A stretch of DNA of 64,000 nt. Origin: Argyresthia goedartella (taxonomy: Eukaryota > Arthropoda > Insecta > Lepidoptera > Argyresthiidae). How positions within the stretch are numbered: the first letter of the stretch is position 1; each line of letters begins with the position of its first letter. Shown one piece after another: positions 31,858 through 43,300 of this stretch. The stretch covers positions 43,796,208 to 43,860,207 of the forward strand of contig OX463806.1 in the NCBI GenBank assembly GCA_949825045.1, read 5' to 3'. A model generated the notes under the pieces. That model did not search any database and was not told the origin of the DNA. It saw only the letters and a list, made by a program, of their open reading frames with translations. The position numbers and the translations under genes were made by a program.

Positions 31858-32185
31858 TACAAAACAACATTGAACGACATTGATACGTGTACGGGAAGAA
31901 AAAACTGCTACGTACGAGCGCTGCAGCCGCACCAAAAGTGATGAACCCGTATGAAGCTGAAGAAAAAACCCAACAACAACATTCCTCATCAGTTATAACA
32001 ACAACAACAATGTCAATTTATGGCATTCAACCGAGCCGTTTCTAAATAATTACTGTAAAAACTAGATCGGAGGCCATCGACAAACTTCACTGGCAGATTA
32101 AGCTGAATGGATCTGTACAGTACCTAACTACGGCTATCACAGCTGCGAAGAAACCTACTATCACATTAGAAAGGAGGTGTGACTA
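31858..32185 (+). pseudogene. Gag-like remnant, right part
   Basis: The frame of 30356-30528 resumes directly after the right TA of the mariner element and runs about 25 codons to stops near 31941. A further open stretch from about 32070 to 32185 (with EAIDKLHWQIKLNGS) ends where MITE family M copy 3 begins. These are decayed internal sequences of the same LTR-like element; pol is missing. Confidence 0.4.
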
Positions 32186-32190
32186 CCTTT

Positions 32191-32569
32191 CATAATAATA
32201 TCACTCGAGAGTTTTAATGCCTAATTATGTATAGTTACATTCACTAGTTTATCTACACACATATCATAAGCTCTCTTTGATATGTTCAGGAACCGCATGT
32301 TTGACCGGCATTGTGGCTAGCTAAACAACTGCTTATACTGTTTAGCTAAACAACGCTTGTTTATCTTGTTCTGTAGTACTAACTTCACAAACTACGGCGT
32401 CGGCGTTCGAAATTTGAATGTCATAATATGTAGAAAAAGTACACATTATGGTCATAATGTGTAATTTTTCAGATAAGAAATGAGTTTTTACCAAATATTT
32501 TAACATTATGCTGATCGTAACGTGCGGTTTTTGTACGCAGTAAAGAGGGATACGTGTGTAGATAAACTA
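32191..32569 (+). mobile_element. MITE family M, copy 3
   Basis: Leader ATAATATCACTCGAGAG, then TAGTTTATCTACACAC at 32245 and its complement GTGTGTAGATAAACTA ending at 32569. The GGCACGCAGGCGGG block is partly deleted relative to copies 1 and 2. It lies between the gag-like remnant and the right LTR-like repeat, so it inserted into that element. Confidence 0.7.
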
Positions 32570-32776
32570 TTACGTATTCTTGCGATTATTATTGTTGAAT
32601 TTATATATGTGCTGGTTACTCATTTCTCAAGATGTGGTTACTTTTATTTTTGAGATAGCATCATCTTATTTTTATTTCATTTTATTTATGTTTTTGGGGT
32701 TGTGAGTACAAGCTTAACTTGACTTACACTTAAGAATTTATTTTCAAAATATTTTTATTTTTAACGTTTATTCTTT

Positions 32777-32990
32777 TAGTTGTGAGCATGTACGGTTCAC
32801 ACTTGACCACAACCTCACGCGCGTTCTTCAGCTGTTATTTTATTTCCTTAGCGAGTTGAGGTTTTCAATTTAATTAGGCATTTAGTTAGACATCAACCTT
32901 CCACATGGCCACAACTTACGGAAATTGGTCTCCATAATCTTTCAAAGTACCTTTCACGTTGGAATATACTTTGATTGGACTTCCCATATT
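32777..32990 (+). repeat. LTR-like repeat, right copy
   Basis: It matches 29836-30090 through CCTCACGCGCGTTC, TTATTTCCTTAGCGAGTT, GCATTTAGTTAGA, CCACAACTTACGG and GTTGGAATATACTT. The match stops just before the SINE at 33009, which may have entered the repeat. Divergence between the copies by eye is roughly a fifth to a quarter, suggesting age. Confidence 0.5.
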
Positions 32991-33008
32991 TTACCTCATC
33001 TTATTTGA

Positions 33009-33250
33009 CGACCGGTTTAGCCTAGCGGGTAGTGACCCTGCCTACGAAGCTGACGGTCCTGGGTTCGAATCCCAATAAGGGTAAATATTTATGTGTTGGG
33101 CATGAATTTTTGTTTCTTAGTCCTGGATGTTTTCTATGCATTTATCTCTTCAATATATCGTCGTATTCATAACACAAGCCTTGTTGAACTTAGTATGGGC
33201 CACGTTCGATTTGTGTAACAGTCCTCTAATATAGGTATATTATTTATCTC
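33009..33250 (+). mobile_element. tRNA-headed SINE
   Basis: The head GACCGGTTTAGCCTAGCGGG contains an A box and GGGTTCGAATCCC at 33061 a B box, as in Pol III promoters. The body carries GGATGTTTTCTATGCATTTA, AACACAAGCCTTGTTGAACTT and TGTGTAACAGTCCTCTAATA, phrases known to me from lepidopteran SINEs. The 3' end is AT-rich. It is not a functional tRNA gene because the acceptor arms do not pair. Confidence 0.8.
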
Positions 33251-34890
33251 TCGTCAACTATACGGATTAAAAATTAAATATTCCGATTGGGGTGAATGAG
33301 GCGTTCCTTTTGTATTGAATTGAGACTTCCCTTACCCGTCCCATTCTATTTAATTCACTAAACTTGTATTAGATGAAATAATTCGCGTAGATTCTAGGAT
33401 GCCTAGAGTGGGACAGTGATGAACAAACGAAAATATAGATTTCAAGATCGTGGCCCACAATGCAAGCTGTAAATAAAATTCGAAAATCAACTTAATTTTC
33501 AATGCTTTATTAGATTTTTTATAAACGTCGCTTAGCAAAAAATATTGACGTGATTTTAGTTCCAAAATACCTATTTAATCTCTCGTCTACCCACACCATA
33601 AAAAATACACTTGTCATTAAAATTAAACGCATCGTGCAAGATTGTTAATTGCATTGATTAAGGCCGACTTGAATCACTTTTTGATACCTGCTAAACACAA
33701 CACGGTCAAGTTACACATTCAAGCATGCTAAGGCGCTTTATTGCTCGCATCTCGACTTGGCTCAGCCAACTTAATATGGCCTTATTGTATTTAGATCTCA
33801 TTTAGATCGTATTTACTTTACGAGTCGGCCTAAGATAATTTAAATTTACGAAAACACAAATCAAGTGCAACGTAGACATGTTGAAAAATTACCGCTGTGA
33901 CTAAAGCCGGGATGGACACAGCCAACGGCAACTTAGTCTGACGCATACTTAAAGACATGCTGCTCTCGCTCGGGAACTGACAACGGCACTTATTCAATCC
34001 CGGCCATTGTTCGTCAGTTTAAGTTGGCCGGCGGCTGCGCACCCATACGGCGCATTACAGTATTTACCACGATACGCCGACGTTACCTTATCTACAGAGA
34101 GTTACATAAATTAAGGATTCAATAGTTTGTTCTCACGTTAAAAGTCTACAATATATCTCTCTCATAATCATTCTGGTGAATCAAGATGTCCCTTTCATGT
34201 GTCTTTCTTCCAAATCGTATATTTTGTACTTAGAAGCAATTAAAAATAATACTAGATACTGAAGCTAGAATTATAATGACCAAGTCTCAAACCAATAGGT
34301 TTCAAACCACTCAGCTAACAATATATTATTTATTTACATATTTATTTTGTAGACAGAATCGATGCCGTTATTAATTATGACAATATACCTTTTATTACTA
34401 CATACTTATTTTTTATCTATTACACACAGCGTTAACCACTCCTCAGTGGCGGCCCAGTGGCGTAAATTAGTCGCGGCTGTGCGCGTTACTTTTCATTCAG
34501 CAAATTTCATTACAAAATCAACAGTTAAAAGTAACTTTCCCACAGACGGAAAATTCCGGCCGGCGTGGTTTCCATATATAATTTATCGAAAAATGTTGCC
34601 AATAAAAAAACTTTAATTTACCACCTGTTTATATAGTGATTATTGAGATCACTACCTCAACGCAAATGGTGCGTCGCGGCATGAGGTTGGAATTTCGTAA
34701 AACGCACACGGTGCGTTGCTGGCACAGAAAGGGTTAAAGTTATAACGGCGTCGGTTCTGGAAATAGATTATACATTGTTTAAGATTCTATTGCGAAATAC
34801 TATAGGGCACTCAGCACAAGTATTAGGTATATGTATAGGTGTATAAAATATAAAATTAAAGCCATAAGAATACCAACTGAATACAGCAAT
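33251..34890. other. No recognised gene
   Basis: AT-rich sequence. Around 34670-34740 there is a GGTGCGTCGCGGCATGAGG to CACGGTGCGTTGC repeat-like patch. No splice-supported exon or RNA gene is visible. Confidence 0.35.
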
Positions 34891-34894
34891 AGTG

Positions 34895-35130
34895 TTTCAT
34901 TCCAATGGCAATTCTTTCCCACCGTAGCTCCCGCTTGGTGGCGGAGGGTGTATTTGAAGGCAAAGAGTTTCATTCATCTGAGGTTAGGTTCAACGTCACG
35001 TGACCTTTCAAAAACTAATACACTTGACACTGGCAAAATTAACCTCAAATTTTAAGAAGTAAATAGTTTTTGACGACTTTGACAAAGAGCCATCAGCCAA
35101 CTACACCCAGAGCCATCTGCAATGAGCTCT
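34895..35130 (+). repeat. Dispersed repeat, copy 2 (pair with 27705-27925)
   Basis: It shares GCTCCCGCTTGGTGGCG, AGAGTTTCATTCATCTGAGG and CACTTGACACTGG with the first copy, then continues to AGCCATCTGCAATGAGCT. It is non-coding. Confidence 0.5.
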
Positions 35131-35293
35131 TCATTAGATGAGAATGCGGCAAGAGAAGTTCCCTTATTAGACAGGCATGTTGAACCGGATAGAACAGAAT
35201 CAGATATAAGATTAGGCTAGAAAATGCATGAAGAGCGACGGTACCAAAATATGTATGTATACAGGTGCATATATCCAGGTGCTATTAAATTAA

Positions 35294-35645
35294 GGCTTGT
35301 GTTTAAACGATTACCAAAAATGCACCTATTTTACTACCAATAAATTCGAAATGACTGCCAGAATGGATAAATGTTTACAAAGTTGTGTTTGGATAAATGA
35401 TCACCAAACTTCTTTTTATGTTTTGTGTACTTAAGTTTATGTTTTAAGTATATTTTGTTGTTCTTACATGTTCAACCTAACATGAAGGATAAAGGGGGCT
35501 TCGCTTCGCTCACCCCCTTTACCCTTCACCTAAGCTACCGCAGTATTTTGCCCTGACATTTTTTTGCCACTTTTGGTGTTCATTTATATTTATCCATTTT
35601 GGGTAGGAAAAATATGTTGGTGATCATTATATTTGTTGCCTTAAC
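35294..35645 (+). mobile_element. Foldback family K, best-preserved copy (K6)
   Basis: The ends are imperfect inverted repeats with GATTACCAAAAATG and GGTGATCATTATA words near AAGGC. The core at 35461-35558 folds as GAAGGATAAAGGGGG, loop CTTCGCTTCGCTCA, CCCCCTTTACCCTTC, with one mismatch in 15 pairs, followed by ACCTAAGCTACCGCAGTATT. It serves as the reference for the split copy at 9750-10766. It is non-coding. Confidence 0.75.
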
Positions 35646-35854
35646 TTAATAGTTTAATACTTTATATTTAGGCACATACTTAGCCAGAATGAAATGCGTC
35701 AACATTGGGACGATGACGATCATTTGCAAGTTGAGGAGCCATAGGCTACAACTCAAAGTTCAACGAACAGAATGACTTTTAAGCGGCAGTTAATCTGAGT
35801 TCGGCCAGACAGGTTTAATTAATTAAACATTATTTAAAAAAACTCACTGAATTG

Positions 35855-36110
35855 ACTATATCATAAAATAGCCAACCGTGGTTGAATAAGAACTTTCATT
35901 GAACGAATAAATATTTTAGGGTTGCGGTAGCTTAGGTGAAGACTAAAGGGGGCGAGCGAGCGCAGCGAAGTATGTTGGTTCGACATATACAACACAAAAA
36001 CACCACATATGAATACAAATGATTTTAAAAAGACATGTTTTCGTGAAATTCAACCCTTTCTGATCATTTCATGAAATAACTGACTATATCATGAAATGCT
36101 TAGCCATCTA
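35855..36110 (-). mobile_element. Foldback family K copy, third terminus type (K7)
   Basis: Minus orientation. It retains the 3' half of the core (35930-35985) with AGTCTTCACCTAAGCTACCGCA, while its ends carry TGACTATATCAT(A/G)AAAT words in inverted orientation (35860 and 36080-36098). These ends match neither the 7617 nor the 35294 type. It is non-coding. Confidence 0.5.
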
Positions 36111-36560
36111 TTCTACGATATAGCTACGACATGGATATGTATGGAATCAGGGGCGTTATAAATCAATGGTTCGAATCGTACTTGGAAAACAGACAACAAA
36201 GCGTAATACTGCCTATCATGGATAATTCTAGAATCATGTTGAATGTATATGAATGAATCGGTGACATTAATTATAAGTAGCAAACTGGGCCCTATACTTA
36301 TCCTGTTGTAAGCAAACCACCTTCCTAAAATCATACACGACAAAGTTGTAATGTTTGCCGATGATGTATCTGTGTTTTTAAATGTAAAAGGGACATCAAG
36401 GAAAACTTATCAATTGTGATTTTAGAATCAGTCACCAAAATTGTAAACTGGTTTAAGACACTTAACCTTAACAGTAATGCTGACAAAACACAGTTGATTA
36501 ATTTTAGGAACTATAACGCATAAATTTAAAAATAGACCATAAAAAAATATTGAAACTGAA
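36100..36560 (+). pseudogene. Decayed LINE reverse transcriptase relic
   Basis: A plus-strand frame at 36131-36205 reads YGIRGVINQWFESYLENRQQ, the segment before the RT GVPQG motif, and 36340-36385 reads KVVMFADDVSVFLN, an FADD polymerase box. Between and after them frames shift and stops occur. It lies about 230 bp beyond the stop codon of the MBOAT gene on the opposite strand. No terminal features were found. Confidence 0.65.
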
Positions 36561-36784
36561 AAGAAATCTACTTATGTACAAAGAATATACTGGCTTTAGA
36601 TCGAGTTTGCATCTATTGACTGTGACATCTTTGGTGGGCATGACTTACTACTCGGATAGTGCTACTAAATAAACTGGCCCAATGTCTTCTTAACGCCAAT
36701 GGCATACAAATGACATTCCATTCTGCTTAACGTTAGTCTCAAAAGATGCAAACTAGAACCTATTCTGACATACTAGAACACTCT

Positions 36785-37395
36785 CTAGTTACTTTTTACA
36801 TCATCGACTCTGCGCAACTGTAGATAGTTTAAAGCCTTCTTCAATAGCGGCTTGTACACAAACGGCCAGGGCACGAACAGCACGAATCCAGAGAACCAGA
36901 GGCTTCTATATACACTCCACCACTTGGGGAACACCTTCAGATCGAAAGGCGTCAAACACCAACCCATGAAGACGATAGTATACATCTTCAGTAACCCGTA
37001 GAGGAAGTATTTCGCATACGTGCTCGCCCACATTTCGTGATACAGCTTGTATTTCACTACAATCGGTTCAAGTTCCTTTTCCATGTGCATAACGAGGAAT
37101 TCGTTCAGGAACGTGACGTAGTAGCCAGATCTAGTGCCGTGCCAGAGGGCCAGGAATAAGAGCGTGAAGAACTGACTGGCCACTCGATTGCCTAGGAACT
37201 TTAGCCGTTTGTAGACGTATTCTGCGGCGAAATGGTTGGTGTTGCAGTTGAAGGAGTCTATGTAGTGTTGGAACCTTGTTGCCGTTTCGAAGCGGAGCAG
37301 CTGTATGTTGCTGCACCCGTCCCACTTGCTGACTACGTCGCCTGTCTCGCTCTGCTCTTGCCCGTTGTAGGAGAGGCCGATGCGGATGCAGGCCG
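36785..37395 (-). CDS. nes: MBOAT gene coding exon 4 with catalytic residues
   Basis: Acceptor CGCATTCCAG|CG continues the frame as TEAACIRIGLSYNG. The exon holds the Asn/His active-site pair (Asn364, His400 in FLALWHG), further membrane segments, and the stop TAG at 36785-36787. Confidence 0.92.
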
Positions 37396-40300
37396 CTGGA
37401 ATGCGGAGATGGTTTCATTAATAAATTAAAACTGATTACAGAGGCGTCACATCACAACTAATAATCAAACTAGTTTGAGAATAGACCCGATGGCAAGCGG
37501 ATAGCCTTAGGATTTAAATCTGTCAGTATAGTTCGTTATTTGTAGGGTGTAGCGTGTGCGGCGGACCATATAAAATGTTTGAAGAGGAAATAGGGGTGGA
37601 ACAGCGCGTTATGTGACGACGTTTTGAGGTCCATGCGCGCACAGAACAGAACATCGCCTACACAAGCAAAGTAGGAATAACACACAGCTCTTGTAAAATA
37701 ATCGTATATTATTTTAAAATTCCTACATGTCAGAATTACATGTCATATAGGCCAATCAGAACATGATTATTTGACACCGTCTGTCTTTTATTGCGACTTT
37801 GCTTGTTGACTCGTGTTCTGTAGGCGTAACACCTAATGTAATTGTGACAGCAAGGAATTGCAATCGCTTTTGAAAAATACTAATTAGAACACCGTGTTAG
37901 AAGAACATCGTGTTAGTTGTTTATAATATGTATTGTGTTGTATTTTTCCAGCTACTTGGACAAAGTAGTTTCAATTAACTGGTCAACTGCATTAAATATG
38001 AACCATTTCTGAAACTTGACATTGGCAGAAATCAAATAGGCGGAAGCCACTGAATCAACAAAAAATATTGAATTGAACATCGTTACACGATTATTTGATA
38101 GCTCGTGTCGATTAGCCATTTTTTTTTTCAAAAATACAAGCTGAAATAGGAATACAAGATAAGCCTGCTGATTGGTCAATTTTTTAATTGCGATTGTCAT
38201 CAGAAATTGTGTATGGCCAACCCAGAAATATGTTTTTTCTGCAATCACAATATAGATTCGGTATTTGGTAGTGGCAAAATTGGTATCGTACCTATTTCGA
38301 CGCCACTTTGCTTATCATTAAAAAAACGGCCCAGCAGAAATTGCCGCGGTGGGTACATCATGTGTTTTAAATACAATACAAGTCGCTTCCATTGTTCGTT
38401 GACTGATTTAAACTGAGCATTTCCCGGTACCTAATTAAAGTCGGGTGTTACAGGATTTTACGAAAAACTAAAATGGTCCGAAGTCCAAAAAATGTGGATG
38501 CCGTTGATCGTCTGTATTCAAAACAACAACAATTATAGTAAGTCAAAACAGGTTTATGTAAATTCGTTAAAGTTATAAATAGGTAACTTAAAGGTTGGTA
38601 TCCATATACCAAACATATATAATTTAAGAATCTCTGAATGGTGTCTGTCACTTCTGCTGACTTCTCAGACATACCATAGAAGTTAAGTAATGAGAATAAA
38701 TAAGCCTTATCGCCACAGCTTTAGATCAAGTTACGATTCTATAATGTCGCTACAATTTACCATAGGGGAGGCAGAGAGACCATTATGTACCTCGGATGCC
38801 ATACCGTCCACTCAAACTTTGAGGGTCACTTGAAGTGATGCTGTAGACAGCGCTAGTATTGCATTTAAGCAGCACAGCAATATTAACACCGATAACGAAA
38901 TGATGATTTTATAATTAGTTTCAAGATTAACTGTATTTCTTATCATGCTGAATACGATAAGCTAGAGAGAGCACGCTGAAACATAATAAGCAGTCATAAT
39001 GTAGAAAGATAATGACATTCATTAAAAATTTATGCATTCTAAGTTCTAAGGCAAAGAAACGTGCAACATGGGCAAAATTATCTCGCAAGGGCAATAATAA
39101 TTGGTAAGCAGGATTCGCAAAGTACAACAGACATAAAGAATAGCGATAAATTTATAATTTAAACACCCCCAACACATGAAAACCTTGAGTCTAAACTTTG
39201 GCAGACTTGTTTCCTTGTTAAGCTGATAGCCGAAAATCCATTTTGCGGAAGCATTTAGCCGATAATACATTTTGCGGAAACTGGGGCTATCTCATTGCCA
39301 CCGCTTTGCCAGCCTCCGTATAAGATAAATTACTCATCTCCTTCTTACACGGTCAGCACCGCGATTTGAACTTGCAAGGCCTGTGTGACTGGCGAGCGGA
39401 TAATCACGCAGGTTTCGAATAACTGGCTGGTTTTATTGCAGTGTCGTGGTCGGTAATATCGTAGCAAAGTGAGCGCAAAACGGAAAGGTCATATTTCAGG
39501 GTGTTGTTAGGGGCATCCTTCTGATCAACTTTCACTATCAAACCGATTTGAACAGAGCAACTTTATTTTTCACTTCTTCTTACAAATCTGACCGCCAGGG
39601 CCAAATGATACGGAGGAATGAAAAATAAAGTTGCTCTGATCAAATCGGTGTCTTAGTACAAGTTATTCAGAATGATGCACATAACAACACCCTGAAATTC
39701 CGAGGGCGGGAGCGAGAGAGTACCTTGACGTCAAGTCCCGCCACGTCGAGTAGCCTCTACGACGACACGTATTCTAAAATTACTACGAGCGAGAGTTTGT
39801 AGAATCGATGTCGAGGCCCTTCGACGTGGCGGGATTCTCAAGGAACCAGACCTGCCAGTCCACATGGGAGAATGTGACGACAGCTTAGTTTGTCTAAATT
39901 ACCTTCAGTCAGCAGCCAGCACGCAATGTACTTGTAGAGGGCGAAGTGTCCCCAGAGCCCGTTGTACAGGTGACGGTAGAAGATGGATGTCTCGCTGAAC
40001 TCTTCGGACAACATGAACCTCATGCTGAATACTAGAACTGGTAGAACACAAGAACATATTAATTATAGGTAGTGAAGCCCAATACTAATTGACATTATAT
40101 TATGAACTATATCAAACTAAATGCAATTAATTTATACTGACCAAAATTTCTACACTATTATTATTAACTAAAGGCATGTTAATTTTCTCTTAATTTAACC
40201 TAAATGTGGTTGTGTATATACTCTTTCACGTAGAGACTTATTTTATTTTATTTTAAATTGCTACACCCTATGGGTAAAATTACATATAGTACTAAAGTGA

Positions 40301-43300
40301 TGCAAAATGTAACACCTTCATCAAACACATAATTTACTGCAATAAACAAATTGAAATTTAATTGAACGCCAAAGGTAACAAGGCGCCTCGCTCTGATGGC
40401 GTCATAGCGTCCGTCACTGTTCTATTGACGCATCGAGGGCGACAGCGAGCGAGAGACTGGGAAACGCATTCCTTGCGGGTGCCACGTTAACTTTGTGACG
40501 TAGTAAATATTAAAGATCTCTGTGGCGTAGCGGTCGAGGCTTTGCCCAGCAAGAGATACCGGAGAATCACAGCCGGAGCGGAAGAAAGCCAAAAAAACCC
40601 TATCATTATCATGATTTGAAAAGGACATTCGAGTAACAGCTAACTACAATGTTGATTTGATGTTACTGCACTGATATTACGGCAGCTATAAATGCCACCA
40701 ATGTATGAATAATCTTTATAATTCACTATGACTCAGACATTGTCAAATAACTCCCCTTAATGTAAATTAGGTAGGTAATAAATATACTAGGTAACAAAAA
40801 CTAAGGCAATAAAAACAGATATATAAACTAGCGATTTTTGCATGTACAGTAGCCGTGTTATTGTATTTCTGACACCAGACAAAGTCATATAACATTTTTG
40901 GCGTACAACTGTCAAAAAATCATGATTTTTACAGCCAGTGATGAAACGGGTGTCCGTCGCTAGAGTATTATTTTACAAACAAATGTGTGTAATTATAAAT
41001 TTCGAAAGATTTAGGTAACCAGAAACCTGATTTCAAAGGGCGACAAAAGCTACTTTTATTGCACTTTGAACTTCGATTTCTCGCAAAGGTTATCGTTTTA
41101 GAAATTGATAATTACACACATGAGTTTTAATAATTTACTATATCGATGGACATCGGTTTCATCTCTGGCCTATAATATCAAGATTTAAAAAAACGGTATG
41201 CCAGTCTCCATACAAAAATGTTACAACCCTTTTAAAACCCACCAATCAGAACCTTATTTTTACGTTTATTTTACACGAGCTGTCTTTTCTTCCAATGTGA
41301 TTGGTCAATCTCGGCTTTAATTTGCGGCTGATATCTTAAATACATATGGCTAAAATTTCGGTCGTTCTATTTTGTATCGCTGACATCAACCCCGATCAGA
41401 GATGGGGAGTAAACACGTTTTAAAAATCATCATGGTAGGTGTAAAGTGTTAGAAATCATCATGGTAGCAGTTAAAATATAGTTAAACATGTACCGTGTTA
41501 CCACAAAAACCATTAAACAGCGTTTAACCTCAAAACAGCAAAATAAATGCGGAATAGTACGTTGCTTTGCAAAAATAATAATAAATAGAAGTAAATACTC
41601 TAGCTTTTGGATATTTATGGAGTAGAAACGAGTGTTGAGTTTTAAATACTCTCACTTTTGGATATTTATCGAGTAGAAACGAGTGTTTATGAGTATTTAT
41701 CCTTCGACGAGTAAATACTCGAGTAGAAACCTATCTCCAATCCCGACCCCATTCAATTTGAAGTTTTTAAGGATATTGATCAATCAGTATATCCTTATAA
41801 TCTAATTCTGAAATCTAGAATTAACGATGATTTAATAGGAGCTGTCTTTTAATTCCTAGAATTCAGAATTACATGATAAAGCTACAGAACTTATAAAGCA
41901 ATTATCCTTATAATCTAATTCTGAAATCTAGAATTAACGATGATTTAATAGGAGCTGTCTTTTAATTCCTAGAATTCAGAATTACATGATAAAGCTACAG
42001 AACTTATAAAGCAATTATTTCACTCGAGCTTTCATTTAAATCTATGGTGATTAGAAGGATACATCCCACCAGATTTTCAACGACTGGGTAATAAATGCAG
42101 GATCCGATGAAAATTTCTGAATACTCAGGCCCAGTTAAGGGTTAAAACATCACAATCCCTTCCCAGGCTACCGTTTTATCGAGGGCGCCACTTGTCGCGT
42201 ACATAAGGTAAATTTATGGGTCAGTAAGTACTCAGGATTAAATGCTTTGCATCTTTACAAGACCAAAAGTATTCTTAGCACAACCTAATCAAACATGCTT
42301 TTATTTCTTATGGATAAGACCTACTTAATATTTATGTTAATTTTATACATATAAATATATATATAGTATAAGAAAGAAAAAATATATAAATAAAAAAAAA
42401 TGTTCGTGACTTTGATTGACTGTTTCTTTGAATTTTGGGAATATTATTATTGGAATATACTAGCATCCTCCCGTTTAAATATAAATATTTTTTGTTCCGT
42501 TGTGTGACGGATACTTTCCGGGATAATACGAAAGAAATTCATTTGTTGTAAATTTTGAAATATTTTTTACAACTTCTGTGAATTTGCAGTCCTAAAGCTT
42601 ATACAGGGTGTCCCAATAGTCACACGTTACAGCGACACTGAAGGTAGCCCTGCCTCATATGCATGTCAGTACTAATAACATAATAGCGTCACGCGTTTTC
42701 CCATTCGGGGCATTACGGGGTGGGAGAAGCAGTTGTGCCCACGTTTAGCCAGTAATCCAATACTCCATTTTGCTTGATAGGGGACTAGCCCGTCGCCGCA
42801 GCTTGGGTGTAACAAAGAAAAGATAAATAAAAAAGATAAATAACATGGTCGGCACCGGGATTCGAACATGTGTCTCTTGGTCTCTGATTCTCAATGGTCA
42901 AGCTTACTTCCAGTTCCAAAATGAGCTGCCTCTTTTACTTGGGGATACGCCGATAACAATGCGTCAAAGATCGATTCCCCAGCCCACCATGCTCGCCTAG
43001 TCTGCGACCACCTGAATGTGACATACCCCCAACATATGGTTAGGGCGATCAGGACCAATTTTGTGGCCACCGCGTTCCCCAAACGAAAACCCATTAGATT
43101 TTTTTAGGTCTGTTCAAACCCAATTGAAACCAAACAAGAATTGCGACGACGGGTCTTCGACGCAGGTCGAGACATATCGAGCATGAGCATGAGACGATTT
43201 GGATTTTTTTGTAGTCTACAAGTTTCGGCGCAATCATCTCATGCACACACGCTCGGCAAGTCTCGAGATGCGTCGAATACACGTTGCCGTAATTCTTGTT

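Noticed and set aside
33009..33085. Possible tRNA gene (A and B boxes present)
   Set aside because: The acceptor stem does not pair and typical SINE body sequence follows, so I call it a SINE head. The same applies at 26955, 27530, 42870 and 43360.
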